NCBI GenBank assembly: GCA_963835685.1
Contig: CAWIGI010000003.1
Coordinates: 16,559-80,558 of the forward strand
From: DATAGF01 sp963835685
GTDB taxonomy: Bacteria; Actinomycetota; Thermoleophilia; Miltoncostaeales; Miltoncostaeaceae
DNA: 64,000 nt
Reading direction: 5' to 3'
The first letter of the stretch is position 1. Each line of letters starts with the position of its first letter. The notes under the pieces were generated by a model. It made no database searches and had not been told where the DNA came from. It saw only the letters and a program-made list of their open reading frames with translations. Made by a program: the position numbers and the translations under genes. Shown here one piece after another: positions 40,137-48,752 of this stretch.

Positions 40137-41198
40137 CTACGTCGCCTCGGAGGCCAGCTCGGGGTCGGGATGCGGGGCCGGCGTCGCCGTCACGCCCCGC
40201 TCGCGGGCCTCCTCGCGGGCGATCATGTACGAGAGGGCGGCGTACAGGAGCAGGTTGACGATCACGCCGACCAGGGCCGAGAGCTGGTCGTAGTAGAAGA
40301 CGAAGACCTGCGTGATGAACAGGGAGACCAGGATGGCCGCCTTGAACCAGCGGTACGACGCGACCCGCGAGCGGCGCCGCACGGCGAGGCCGATGCCGAT
40401 GAGGATCGCCGTGACGCCCGCGGACCCGGTCTCGAACCACGTCGCGAAGTCGTGGTTGTCGCCGTTGACACCTTCGCCGTCCGTGAACGGGCTGACGACC
40501 GTGCCGAGGGATCCGAGGCCGTAGATGATCATCACCACCAGGACCAGCGTCGAGAACCAGTGCTGCTCGGCCTTGTGCTGGTACCACTCGGCCAGGCGGG
40601 CCCGCCAGCGGGCGTAGGGCGTGAGGTTGCGCCGCTCGATCGTGGGCGTGGCGCGCACACGGTCGCGCAGCACCGGGACCAGGGGGTCTGCGGGGTTCGC
40701 GCGGTCGAGGAGGGCCAGGATCTCCCGCTTGGTCTCGGCGTCGAGCGTCCCGTCTCGCTCCTCGCGGAGCATGCTCAGGGCGTTCGCGAGCGCGTCGTGG
40801 GGGCGCAGGGTGGCGCGGCGGATCGCCCATAGCGCGAAGAACAGGATGATGAAGACGACGTACATCACCGAGAAGGCCGGCTCGAAGAAGTAATTCACGT
40901 CGTTGGAGATGAACTTGCCGACCTCGTCGATGAAGAAGCCGAAGCCGACCCCGCCGACGAACGCCGCCGCCCACCGCGCCGACATGTTGAGCAGGGCGAA
41001 GACGAGGATCAGCGCGACGATCATCATCAGGCCGCCGTACAGCACGTGGGCGATGTGCAGGCCGCCGCCGCCGAGCTTCGGGTAGCCCGACAGCTCGAGG
41101 ATGATCCGGATGATGACGATGGTCGTCACGGCGACCACGAGCATCATCTCGATGAGGTCGCCGGCGTCGACGTTTCGGATGGGCCTGGGCGCGCGCAT
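40137..41198 (-). CDS. polytopic membrane protein, unknown
   Basis: 353 residues with about seven hydrophobic segments (around 18-38, 50-70, 78-98, 110-128, 215-235, 262-280, 295-335) and a soluble loop of about 75 residues in the middle. No family named with confidence. It is upstream of the FGE-like gene with an 10-base gap, so it may head that operon. GGGGGGLH and Asp/Glu in the membrane part (FFIDEVGKFISND) are notable. Confidence 0.65.
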   Translation of the reverse strand: MRAPRPIRNVDAGDLIEMMLVVAVTTIVIIRIILELSGYPKLGGGGLHIAHVLYGGLMMIVALILVFALLNMSARWAAAFVGGVGFGFFIDEVGKFISNDVNYFFEPAFSVMYVVFIILFFALWAIRRATLRPHDALANALSMLREERDGTLDAETKREILALLDRANPADPLVPVLRDRVRATPTIERRNLTPYARWRARLAEWYQHKAEQHWFSTLVLVVMIIYGLGSLGTVVSPFTDGEGVNGDNHDFATWFETGSAGVTAILIGIGLAVRRRSRVASYRWFKAAILVSLFITQVFVFYYDQLSALVGVIVNLLLYAALSYMIAREEARERGVTATPAPHPDPELASEAT

Positions 41199-41290
41199 GA
41201 TGGGCCGCCGCGCGGCAGGTCCACGCGGGCCTCGACGCTAGAGCGCGCCCGCGCGCCCCGTCAACCCGCACGCGCGGGCGTCACGCTCCC

Positions 41291-41563
41291 TCAGGCGGCG
41301 AGTCGGCGGCGCTCGGCCCGGGCGCGGGCCTTGGCCGCCTCGACCTCGCGGTCCTTCGGCCGGGCCGACGTCGTCAGCTCCCCGAGCAGCTCATTGGAGA
41401 TCGCCGCGACGGCGTCGATCGCTCGGTCGAAGGCCTCCGCGTTGGCGCGCGACGGCTTGTGGAACCCGCTGACCTTGCGGACGTACTGGAGCGCGGCGGC
41501 GCGGACCTCGTCCTCGGTCGCCGGGGGCTCGAAGTTGTAGAGCGTTCTGATGTTGCGGCACAT
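41291..41563 (-). CDS. DUF2277 family protein
   Basis: 90 residues. MCRNIRTLYNFEPPATEDEVRA and LQYVRKVSGF are the hallmark opening of this short actinobacterial family of unknown function. The C-terminus is Arg/Ala-rich. Minus-strand TAGCCT (41571-41576) is seven bases before ATG 41563 with no ribosome-binding site, a leaderless start. Confidence 0.9.
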   Translation of the reverse strand: MCRNIRTLYNFEPPATEDEVRAAALQYVRKVSGFHKPSRANAEAFDRAIDAVAAISNELLGELTTSARPKDREVEAAKARARAERRRLAA

Positions 41564-41570
41564 GCGGATG

Positions 41571-41576
41571 AGGCTA
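41571..41576 (-). promoter_or_regulatory. -10 hexamer TAGCCT for the DUF2277 gene
   Basis: Seven bases upstream of ATG 41563 on the minus strand. Confidence 0.45.
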
Positions 41577-41616
41577 ACAGGAGACCGACGCTCGGGCCGC
41601 CCGTCATCATGCGGGC

Positions 41617-43488
41617 GTGGAGCCCGCCCTGTTCGTGCTGGCGATCGTCGTGACCGTCGCGTTCGTCGCCGGCGCGTCGCGCCGCTTCGGGTGGTCGCCC
41701 CCGCTGGCGCTGGTCGTGGTGGGCCTGATCGCGTCCTTCGTGCCCGGGGTGCCGACCTTCGAGCTCGATCCCGACCTGGTCCTGTTCGGGCTCCTGCCGC
41801 CGCTGCTGTACGCCGCGGCCATCCGGACCTCGCTCGTGGACTTCGCCGCGACCAAGGACGCGCTCATCCTGCTGGCCGTCGTGCTGGTGGCGGTGAGCAC
41901 GGTCGCCGTCGGCCTCGTCGCCTGGTGGGTCGTGCCATCGGTCTCCCTGGCGGCCGCTCTGGCGTTGGGCGCGGTCGTCGCTCCGCCGGACGCGGTCGCC
42001 GCCACCGCGGTGGCGCGCCGCATCGGGATGCCCCGCCGGATCATCACGATCCTCGAGGGCGAGAGCCTCGTCAACGACGCGACCGCCCTGGTCGCGCTGA
42101 CCGCGGCCATCGCCGCGATCACCTCGAGCGTCACGCCGCTCGAGGTCGGGTGGGACTTCGTTCTCGCCGCGGGCGGTGGGCTCCTGATCGGGCTCGCCGC
42201 CACCTGGCTCCTCGCCACGATCCGCCGCCGCATCAGCGACCCGGTGCTCGACACGACGCTCTCCTTCACCGCGCCCTACGTCGCCTTCCTCCCCGCCGAG
42301 GCGATCGGCGCCTCGGGCGTGCTGGCGGTCGTCGTCACCGGCCTGCTGCTGGGCCACAAGGCCCCCAGGCTCCAGTCGGCGGCGTCGCGCCTCGCGGAGA
42401 GCACGAACTGGCGAACGGTCCAGTTCATGCTCGAGAACGCGGTATTCCTGCTGATCGGCCTCCAGCTCCGGCCGATCCTGGAGGACGTCGGCGACTCCGA
42501 CCTCGGCGTCGGCCGGATCGTCCTGATCTGCGCCGCCGTGCTCGTCGCCACCATCCTCGTCCGCATCGTGTACGTCATGGGCGCCGTCTGGATCTACCGT
42601 CACGGCACCGCGCGCATGCGGGCGCGGTCATGGAGCTGGTCGACCGGGGCCGTCGTGTCGTGGGCCGGCATGCGCGGCGTCGTCACGCTGGCCGCCGCCT
42701 TCCTGCTGCCCGAGGAGACCCCCCAGCGCGCGGTGCTCCAGCTCGCGGCGTTCGTGGTCGTCGCGGGGACCCTGCTGCTGCAGGGGAGCACGCTGCCGTG
42801 GCTCGTCGCGCGCCTGCGGTTGCCGGCGCCGAGCCCGGCCGAGGACGCGCTCCAGGCCGCCGCGCTGATCAGCAAGGCGTCGCGTGCCGGCCTGAACCGG
42901 CTGGAGGAGGTCCGCTCCCCGGAGGATCCCGAGGAGGTCCTGCGCCAGCTGCGCGAGCGCGCCGAGCTCCGGGCGAACGGCGTCTGGGAGCGCCTCGGCC
43001 GCAGCCAGTCCGAGATCGAGACGCCCAACGCGATCTACCGCCGGCTCCGCCTCGAGATGCTCGGGGCGGAGCGGGACATGATCGTTCACGCGCGGGACCT
43101 CGGCTACGTCAACGACGTGGTGCTGCGGGCGGCGATGACGGCGGTGGATCAGGAGGAGTCGCTCCTCGATCCCGTGGAGGACGCGGAGTCGCCGACCGAT
43201 GGGGAGCTGCGGCCCGCCGCGATCCGCGCCGGTGACTGCGAGCACCTGCGCGAGGCGCCCCCCTGGGTCGCGCCGCGCACGCCGGAGGGATGCGAGGAGT
43301 GCCTGCGCGACGGGACGACCTGGGTCCACCTGCGCCTCTGCCTGGGCTGCGGCCACGTGGGCTGCTGCGACTCCTCGATCGGCAAGCACGCGAGCGGGCA
43401 CTTCGCCGAGTGCCGGCACCCGGTGATGCGCAGCATCGAGCCCGGCGAGGCCTGGAAGTGGTGCTACCTGGACAACCGCCTCGGCTGA
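41617..43488 (+). CDS. Na+/H+ antiporter (CPA1) fused to a UBP-type zinc finger
   Basis: 623 residues. Residues 1 to about 410 form a 12-13 segment CPA1 exchanger with the ion-binding region ILEGESLVNDATALVAL near residue 146 and WAGMRGVVTLAAAF. A helical cytosolic stretch follows. The last 90 residues are a ZnF-UBP domain: CEHLRE, CEECLRDGTTWVHLRLCLGCGHVGCC, ASGHFAECRHPVM. The zinc finger is known from eukaryotic deubiquitinases and scattered bacterial proteins, and may be a regulatory module. CATCAT, six bases before GTG 41617, may be the -10. Confidence 0.88.
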   Translation: MEPALFVLAIVVTVAFVAGASRRFGWSPPLALVVVGLIASFVPGVPTFELDPDLVLFGLLPPLLYAAAIRTSLVDFAATKDALILLAVVLVAVSTVAVGLVAWWVVPSVSLAAALALGAVVAPPDAVAATAVARRIGMPRRIITILEGESLVNDATALVALTAAIAAITSSVTPLEVGWDFVLAAGGGLLIGLAATWLLATIRRRISDPVLDTTLSFTAPYVAFLPAEAIGASGVLAVVVTGLLLGHKAPRLQSAASRLAESTNWRTVQFMLENAVFLLIGLQLRPILEDVGDSDLGVGRIVLICAAVLVATILVRIVYVMGAVWIYRHGTARMRARSWSWSTGAVVSWAGMRGVVTLAAAFLLPEETPQRAVLQLAAFVVVAGTLLLQGSTLPWLVARLRLPAPSPAEDALQAAALISKASRAGLNRLEEVRSPEDPEEVLRQLRERAELRANGVWERLGRSQSEIETPNAIYRRLRLEMLGAERDMIVHARDLGYVNDVVLRAAMTAVDQEESLLDPVEDAESPTDGELRPAAIRAGDCEHLREAPPWVAPRTPEGCEECLRDGTTWVHLRLCLGCGHVGCCDSSIGKHASGHFAECRHPVMRSIEPGEAWKWCYLDNRLG

Positions 43489-43528
43489 ACCCGGTATCGA
43501 CGGTGTTCCCAATGGCCCAGGAGGATCC

Positions 43529-44311
43529 GTGCCGGTGCTGATCGGCACCTCGGGCTGGCAGTACGCCCACTGGCGCGGGCGCCTCTACCCGGAGGGGCTG
43601 CCGCAGGGGCAGTGGCTCGAGCGCTACGCGGAGGGCTTCGCCACCGTCGAGGTGAACGCGACCTTCTACCGCCTGCCGCGCCCGGCCGTGGTCGAGGATT
43701 GGGGGCGGCGCGTCCCGCCGGACTTCATCTTCGCGGTCAAGGCGAGCCGCTACCTCACCCACATCCGTCGCCTTCGCGAGCCGCGGGAGCCCGTGCGGCG
43801 CCTGATGTCCGTGCTCGAGCCGCTCGGCGACCGCCTCGGCCCGGTGCTGCTGCAGCTGCCGCCGAACATGCGCCGCGACGACGACGCGCTTGACGGCGTC
43901 CTGCGGAGCTTCGGGGCCGGGTTGCGCGTGGCCGTCGAGCCCCGCGATGCGTCGTGGTTCGACCCTCGGACGCGCGCGCTGCTGGAGCGCCGCGGCGCCG
44001 CGCTGTGCATGGCCGACCGGCCGGGGTGGCGGCCGCCGCGGTGGCGGACCGCCGATTGGGGCTACCTGCGGCTGCACGAGGGCCGGGCGACGCCGCGCCC
44101 CTGCTACGGCCGCACGGCCCTCGCCACGTGGGCCGCTCGCCTGGCGGACGCCTTCTCGCCTGACGAGGACGTCTTCGTCTACCTCAACAACGACGCCGAG
44201 GGGTGCGCTCCCAGGGACGCGCGCCTGCTCGCCGCCCGCCTGGCGGCGGCCGGCCTGGCGCCGTCCCGGGTCCCCGGCCCGCGCGACACCCCCGTCGGCC
44301 CCCGAGTGTGA
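43529..44311 (+). CDS. DUF72 (YecE-like) family protein
   Basis: 260 residues, TIM-barrel family of unknown function: IGTSGWQYAHWRGRLYPEG near the start, FATVEVNATFYRLP, FIFAVKASRYLTHIRRL, VLLQLPPNM, VAVEPRDASW and FVYLNNDAEG. An AGGAGG ribosome-binding site precedes GTG 43529, so this start is leadered, 40 bases after the antiporter stop. Confidence 0.9.
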   Translation: MPVLIGTSGWQYAHWRGRLYPEGLPQGQWLERYAEGFATVEVNATFYRLPRPAVVEDWGRRVPPDFIFAVKASRYLTHIRRLREPREPVRRLMSVLEPLGDRLGPVLLQLPPNMRRDDDALDGVLRSFGAGLRVAVEPRDASWFDPRTRALLERRGAALCMADRPGWRPPRWRTADWGYLRLHEGRATPRPCYGRTALATWAARLADAFSPDEDVFVYLNNDAEGCAPRDARLLAARLAAAGLAPSRVPGPRDTPVGPRV

Positions 44312-44404
44312 CGGCGGCCTCATCCGGCCCCCCGTCCGCGCCACTGGTTAGCGAGACCGGGCGCCGGGGTACGACCGGGAGGAGCCCGCGATCGGGAGGA
44401 CACG

Positions 44405-44767
44405 GTGCCCTGGGACGAGCTGAGGCCGCGGTCGCCCGGGTTTCACCACCTGGAGGTGACGCTCGACGAGGAGATCCCCGGCGTCGCGCTCAGGGGCAGC
44501 CTCGACCTCGCCGACGCCGGGCGCGCCGGCCGGCTGCTGACGGAGATGGCCGAGGCGGCCGCCCCCCGGCGGCTCGAGGTTGACGCGAGGGACCTCGAGT
44601 TCATCGACTCCAGCGGGCTGGCCTGTCTCGTGAGCGCCGAGTGCGCCGGGCGTGCGCGGGGCGGCGGGCTGCGGCTCCTGGTCGGGCACGGGCCGGTGCG
44701 ACGGCTGCTGGAGCTCATCGACCCGGCGGGGTACCTCCTGCCGCAGCGGGAGGGGACCCGCAGCTAG
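44405..44767 (+). CDS. STAS domain anti-anti-sigma factor
   Basis: 120 residues. STAS fold with the phosphorylation-site motif FIDSSGLACLVSA near residue 61, where the second Ser is normally phosphorylated by an RsbW-type kinase. No kinase or sigma gene is adjacent. GGGAGGA precedes GTG 44405. The 93 bases before it hold only this leader. Confidence 0.85.
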   Translation: MPWDELRPRSPGFHHLEVTLDEEIPGVALRGSLDLADAGRAGRLLTEMAEAAAPRRLEVDARDLEFIDSSGLACLVSAECAGRARGGGLRLLVGHGPVRRLLELIDPAGYLLPQREGTRS

Positions 44768-44780
44768 CGGGCGCGCGGCC

Positions 44781-45581
44781 ATGACGAGCGGATCGACTCT
44801 GCCGGACCGGCTCGCCGGCGCCCCCGCGGTCCCGCTGGCGAACGGGGTGCTGATGCCCCTGCTCGGGCTCGGCGTCTGGCAGATCCCCCGGGGTGAGACC
44901 GAGCAGGCCGTCCTGTGGGCGCTCGAGGCCGGCTACCGGCACGTCAACACGGCCCCGGGCTACGGGAACGAGGCGGGCGTCGGCCGAGGTGTCCGGGCGA
45001 GCGGGTTGCCGCGCGAGGAGGTCTTCGTGACCACCAAGCTCCGCCCCGGCCGCGGCCCGGCGCGCCGCCAACTCGAGGAGAGCCTGGGCAAGCTGGGCCT
45101 CGAGCACGTGGACCTCTACCTGATCCACTGGGCGGGGCGCGGTGCGGAGGCCCACTGGCCCGAGATGGAGCGCCTGCTCGCGGACGGCCTCGCCCGCGCG
45201 ATCGGGGTGTCCAACTACGGGCGCGACCTGCTGCGGCGGACGGTCGAGGCGGCGGAGGTGCCGCCGATGGTCAACCAGATCGAGTGGCATCCGGGGGTCT
45301 TCTCGCCGACGGATCTGACCGTCCACCGGGAGCTGGGGGTCGTGCTCGAGTCCTACAGCCCCCTGGGGCGCGGCCGCCTCCCGCGCGACCCGGGCATCGG
45401 GGCGATCGCGAGGCGCCTGGGGCGGACGCCGGCCCAGGTGCTGCTGCGCTGGTGCGTTCAGCGCGGGATCCCGACGATCCCGAAGTCACGTACGCGGGAT
45501 CGGATCGTCGAGAACGCGGCCCTCGGGTTCGAGCTGAGCCCCGGGGACATGGAGTCGCTGGACGGTCTGCGCCGGGGCTGA
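44781..45581 (+). CDS. aldo/keto reductase with altered active site
   Basis: 266 residues. AKR barrel: LGLGVWQIPRGETEQAVLWALEAGYR, VTTKLRPGRG with the active-site Lys, VDLYLIHWAG with the His, IGVSNYGRDLL, NQIEWHPG, and the C-terminal cofactor segment IPKSRTRDRI. The catalytic Asp of the usual DTAxxYxNE motif is Asn here (NTAPGYGNE). The Tyr is kept, so activity may be reduced or altered. Confidence 0.88.
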   Translation: MTSGSTLPDRLAGAPAVPLANGVLMPLLGLGVWQIPRGETEQAVLWALEAGYRHVNTAPGYGNEAGVGRGVRASGLPREEVFVTTKLRPGRGPARRQLEESLGKLGLEHVDLYLIHWAGRGAEAHWPEMERLLADGLARAIGVSNYGRDLLRRTVEAAEVPPMVNQIEWHPGVFSPTDLTVHRELGVVLESYSPLGRGRLPRDPGIGAIARRLGRTPAQVLLRWCVQRGIPTIPKSRTRDRIVENAALGFELSPGDMESLDGLRRG

Positions 45582-45608
45582 GGCGGCGGGGGCGGCCGCC
45601 CTCCGTTC

Positions 45609-46373
45609 TCACATGGCGGTGAAGCCGCCGTCGAGGACGAGGGTGGTCCCGGTGACGAAGCGCGAGTCGTCGCCGCAGAGGAAGCGCACGGCCGCGCAGA
45701 GCTCCTCCTTGCGCAGCAGCCGGCCCACCGGCAGTGCCTGCATGATCTGCTCGAGGGGCATGCCCGTCGTCGCCAGGAACCGCTGGAACATGCCGTCCTC
45801 GACGTCGGCCGCCAGGAACGCGAGGGCGTTGACGCTGATGCCGTCCTTCGCCACCTCGACCGCGGCGGTCTTGGTGAGGGCGTCAACGCCGCCCTTCGAC
45901 GCGGCGTAGAGCCCGTTCTGGGGCACCGCCGTGAGGTCGCTCGTCACCGACGACATGTTCACGATCGCCCCGCCGCCGGTGCGGCGCATGGCGGCGATCT
46001 CGTGCTTGAGGCAGGCGCGCACCCCCTCGAGGTTGGTCGCGATGACGGCCGCGAAGCTCGCCGCGTCGCTGGCGTCGATCGTGACCGGGTGCTCGGTCCC
46101 CGCGTTGTTCACCGCGCAGTGCAGCCCGCCGTAGGCCGCGACGGTCTCGCCGACGAGCCGCTCGACCTCGGCCTCCTGCGAGACGTCGGCGTGCACGAAG
46201 GTCGCCGCCCCGCCCCGGCCGCGGATGCCCTCCGCCGTCGCGCTCCCCGGCTCGGCGTCGATGTCGTTCACCACGACGCTGGCGCCGCGGGTGGCGAGAT
46301 CCTCCGCGATCGCGCGGCCGCAGCCGCGGCCGGCCCCAGTGACGAGCACCACCCGCCCCGAGAAGTCGTCCAC
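45609..46373 (-). CDS. short-chain dehydrogenase/reductase
   Basis: 254 residues, classical SDR. Cofactor motif VTGAGRGCGRAIA near residue 11, NNAGTEHP, catalytic Ser in VNMSSVTSD, YAASKGG with the Tyr and Lys, and the C-terminal VTGTTLVLDGGFTAM. An Asp after the second strand (VNDIDAE) suggests NAD preference. Substrate unknown. GTG 46373. Convergent with the aldo/keto reductase. Confidence 0.9.
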   Translation of the reverse strand: MDDFSGRVVLVTGAGRGCGRAIAEDLATRGASVVVNDIDAEPGSATAEGIRGRGGAATFVHADVSQEAEVERLVGETVAAYGGLHCAVNNAGTEHPVTIDASDAASFAAVIATNLEGVRACLKHEIAAMRRTGGGAIVNMSSVTSDLTAVPQNGLYAASKGGVDALTKTAAVEVAKDGISVNALAFLAADVEDGMFQRFLATTGMPLEQIMQALPVGRLLRKEELCAAVRFLCGDDSRFVTGTTLVLDGGFTAM

Positions 46374-46378
46374 CGTCG

Positions 46379-46609
46379 CTAGCGAGGCCCGTCCGGCGCG
46401 AGGAGCGCCATCAGGCTGTCGTGCTCCTCCGCGCAGGCGGGGCAGCCCTGGAGGTGCGCCCGCACGCCGGGCACGGCGGCCTCCGCGTCCGCGCCGGCAA
46501 GCTCGAGCTCGACGTAGCGATCCAGCTCATCGAAGCAGACGTCGCACCCGACGTCGGGTCCGATCGGCCCGAGCAGCCGGTCGAGCCCGGGTGGGTCCAG
46601 CCCGCTCAT
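46379..46609 (-). CDS. zinc-finger anti-sigma-like small protein
   Basis: 76 residues. CDVCFDELDRYVELELAG and HLQGCPACAEEHDSL give the H-x3-C-x2-C pattern of the zf-HC2 (ZAS) domain of anti-sigma factors, preceded by further cysteines. No sigma factor is adjacent. It lies six bases upstream of the SDR start on the same strand, so they may be cotranscribed. Confidence 0.72.
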   Translation of the reverse strand: MSGLDPPGLDRLLGPIGPDVGCDVCFDELDRYVELELAGADAEAAVPGVRAHLQGCPACAEEHDSLMALLAPDGPR

Positions 46610-46673
46610 GACGGATGGCCCGGCACAGCCATCGGCCGGCTGTCCATGCGCGTGACGCTACCAGCGACGGCGG

Positions 46674-46904
46674 TCATCTTGCATCCGGCGGAAGCCGGGG
46701 GTCGAGCGGCGCCACGATGCGGGCCGCGGTCTCGGGCGGGCAGCCGCGCTCGGTCAGCTCGATCAGCGCGTGCAGGTCGATCCGGCGGTCGCGCGCAAGC
46801 GTCCGGGCCAGCGCGCCGGCGAAGCCGGCGGCGGCGAGGCGGTCGCGGCGCCATGCGACGACCCGCCCGGGGAGCCGTCGCGAAGGGGCGACGTCGTGCG
46901 TCAT
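46674..46904 (-). CDS. small conserved-looking protein, unknown
   Basis: 76 residues from ATG 46904. Basic helical N-terminus (RVVAWRRDRLAAAGF) and LARDRRIDLHALIELTERGCPPETAARI. The pattern looks like a short actinobacterial family of unknown function, but I cannot name it. On the same strand as the zinc-finger gene, 64 bases upstream. Confidence 0.6.
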   Translation of the reverse strand: MTHDVAPSRRLPGRVVAWRRDRLAAAGFAGALARTLARDRRIDLHALIELTERGCPPETAARIVAPLDPRLPPDAR

Positions 46905-46948
46905 GCCTCATTGGTGTCCCGAGCACTCGATCTCTTACCGAGCCGGGG

Positions 46949-47083
46949 CTACTGGGCAATGGCCCCGGACCACGACGGCGGGTCCGAGCCCGGGAAGGAC
47001 CCCTCGCCCGCCACGTCGACGACGTCCTGCTCGCGCTCGTCCCCGCTCGGGGGCTCCGAGCCCGTGGCCTCCGGCATCGGCAC
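46949..47083 (-). CDS. 44-residue acidic protein with SFPxSDPPSW motif
   Basis: GTG 47083 has an AGGAGGG ribosome-binding site five bases upstream. ATG 47077 is the alternative. The protein is acidic (DEREQDVVDVAGEGSFPGSDPPSW), and its C-terminal SFPGSDPPSW resembles a motif seen in many short bacterial proteins of unknown function. Too short to judge by codon usage alone, but the motif and the ribosome-binding site support it. The gap on its 5' side (47084-47252) holds an 8-bp perfect hairpin at 47137-47157. Confidence 0.5.
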   Translation of the reverse strand: MPMPEATGSEPPSGDEREQDVVDVAGEGSFPGSDPPSWSGAIAQ

Positions 47084-47252
47084 GCTCGCCCTCCTGCTGC
47101 CGCGGCAGCACGACCACTGTATCGCGGCATGACCGACGCCCGTCCCGGCGACGGGCGAACGACGAAGGCCTGCGGGTAAGAAGGCCGCGCCGGCCCTCAC
47201 TAAGGGGGCACGAGCGACGACCGCTCCCAGCCCACCCCGACGGAGGGCCACC

Positions 47253-47420
47253 GTGTACGTCACAGAGATCTCCACCCCTGCTGCTCCTGCGCTCTGGCGA
47301 CCATGCCCGACCTGCTGGGGTCAGCGACGGGTCTTCGAGGACCGGAACGGCGAAGGGTTGGTCCCCCATCCCTGCAGCGCCTGCCTCGGTCTCGGCGAGA
47401 GCCTGGTGACGCTCGCGTGA
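47253..47420 (+). CDS. 55-residue zinc-ribbon protein
   Basis: GTG 47253 after CGGAGGG. Two CxxC pairs, CPTCWGQRR and CSACLGLGE, resemble one repeat unit of the DnaJ-type CxxCxGxG zinc finger. Alternatively it may be a short member of a stand-alone zinc-ribbon family. Function unknown. It is followed by a second very short ORF and a decayed gene. Confidence 0.55.
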   Translation: MYVTEISTPAAPALWRPCPTCWGQRRVFEDRNGEGLVPHPCSACLGLGESLVTLA

Positions 47421-47464
47421 GCCCTCGGGGGTGGGCCCCACACACGAGTCAGAGGAGAAGCGCG

Positions 47465-47557
47465 GTGAAGACCACCGGCATCCACAGCTGGACCGACCTG
47501 CTGCACGTCGCCTGCCCGCCCCGCCGCACGCCCACGCCGACCATCCCCAAGGGCTGA
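47465..47557 (+). CDS. 30-codon ORF with strong ribosome-binding site
   Basis: GTG 47465 preceded by AGAGGAGAAG, encoding KTTGIHSWTDLLHVACPP and a Pro/Thr tail. It ends three bases before the ATG of the decayed gene at 47561. It may be a leader peptide or a short remnant; coding status is uncertain. Confidence 0.3.
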   Translation: MKTTGIHSWTDLLHVACPPRRTPTPTIPKG

Positions 47558-47560
47558 GCC

Positions 47561-48148
47561 ATGAGATCACATACACGAGCACGACGGCGAGCATTCCTCG
47601 CCCTGCCCGCCCTGCTGGCGGCCGCCGCGCTGAGCGCGCTCATCGCGCTCGGCGGCCCCGGCGGAGGCGGCCCGGCGACCGCCGACGCGCACGCCACGGG
47701 CGACCACGCCGCGACGCCCGCGCGGCAGCTCGCCCTGCGCCAGGACATGCGCGCCCTCTGGGAGGACCACATCGTCTGGACTCGGATGGTCATTGTTGAC
47801 TTCGCCGCCGATCTCCCGAGCCTGCCCGCCAGCTCAGGGGCACATCCTGATCGCCGTCAACGTGCTCACGGCCGCCAAGACCGGCGACGCGCCGGGCCTA
47901 GCGCAGGCCCAGGCGCGATGGACGCGCAACGCCCATCAGATCGCCGACTTCCTCTCGAGCGCCAACCCGACGGCGTGGCCGCGGGCCGAGATGCGCCGCA
48001 TGATGGGCCACCACCTGAAGCTGACCACCGATGAGGCCGTCGCCAGGCTGACCGGTGACTTCAGGGCGGACGTGCGGGCCTACGACAAGGTCCACGCCCA
48101 GATCCTGGAGATGGCCGACATGCTCTCGGCCGGCATCATCAGCCAGCC
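47561..48148 (+). pseudogene. secreted helical protein, internally deleted and frameshifted
   Basis: It opens with an Arg-rich signal peptide and LRQDMRALWEDHIVWTRM, then VIVDFAADLPSLPA. The frame changes and the text resumes at HILIAVNVLTAAKTGD, followed by HHLKLTTDEAVARL and VHAQILEMADMLSAGI. Related full proteins, as I recall the family, have about 30 more residues between the two parts. So a deletion has removed the middle and the frame. The 3' end runs directly into another gene remnant. Confidence 0.65.
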
Positions 48149-48589
48149 CTGTCCGCGAGCGCGCCCGGCGTGTACGCGGCGGGCGACGTCGCCAGCGCCA
48201 TGCACCCCTTCTACGGCCGCCGGTGCGCGTGGAGCACTGGGCCAACGCGCTCAACCAGGGCCTGGCCGCCGCGCGCAACATGCTCGGGCGCGCGGAGCCC
48301 TACGACCGCATCCCGTACTTCTTCTCCGACCAGTACGACGTCGGCATGGAGTACTCGGGGCTCGCGAGCGGGTCCGACCGGGTCGTCTTCCGGGGCGATC
48401 CCGCCTCGCGCGAGCTGATCGCGTTCTGGATCGCCGACGGGCGCGTGGCGGCGGGGATGAACGTACGTCTGGGACGTGGCCGAGTCGATCCAGGCCCTGA
48501 TCCGCTCGCGGGCGCCGGTCGACCCGGCCCGGCTGGCCGACCCGGCGGTGCCGCTCGAGGAGCTGCTGCCGGCCCGCGCGATGACCTGA
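48149..48589 (+). pseudogene. C-terminal remnant of an FAD-dependent ferredoxin-type reductase
   Basis: Three frames carry pieces in order: GVYAAGDVASAMHPFYGRR (the second FAD-binding motif), then VEHWANALNQGLAAARNML, YFFSDQYDVGMEYSG and LIAFWIADGRVAAGMN, then VWDVAESIQALIRSRAPVD to a stop at 48587-48589. This is the C-terminal third of a pyridine-nucleotide-disulfide reductase (Reductase_C type) with at least two frameshifts and no 5' part. The downstream 160 bases (48590-48752) show nothing recognisable. Confidence 0.7.
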
Positions 48590-48752
48590 CCGACCACGCG
48601 CGGTTGTGGGCCGGGACCTCGCCGATTAGGCCTTGGTCAAGCGCGGCCCGAAGCGTTCAAGTCCGGGCCTGCGGCTGCCGAAGCCACACCGTGATGATCG
48701 CTCGGACTCCTGCCGCCGGCCCGGCGGCCCCCCTGGCGCTCGCCGGCCCCTG

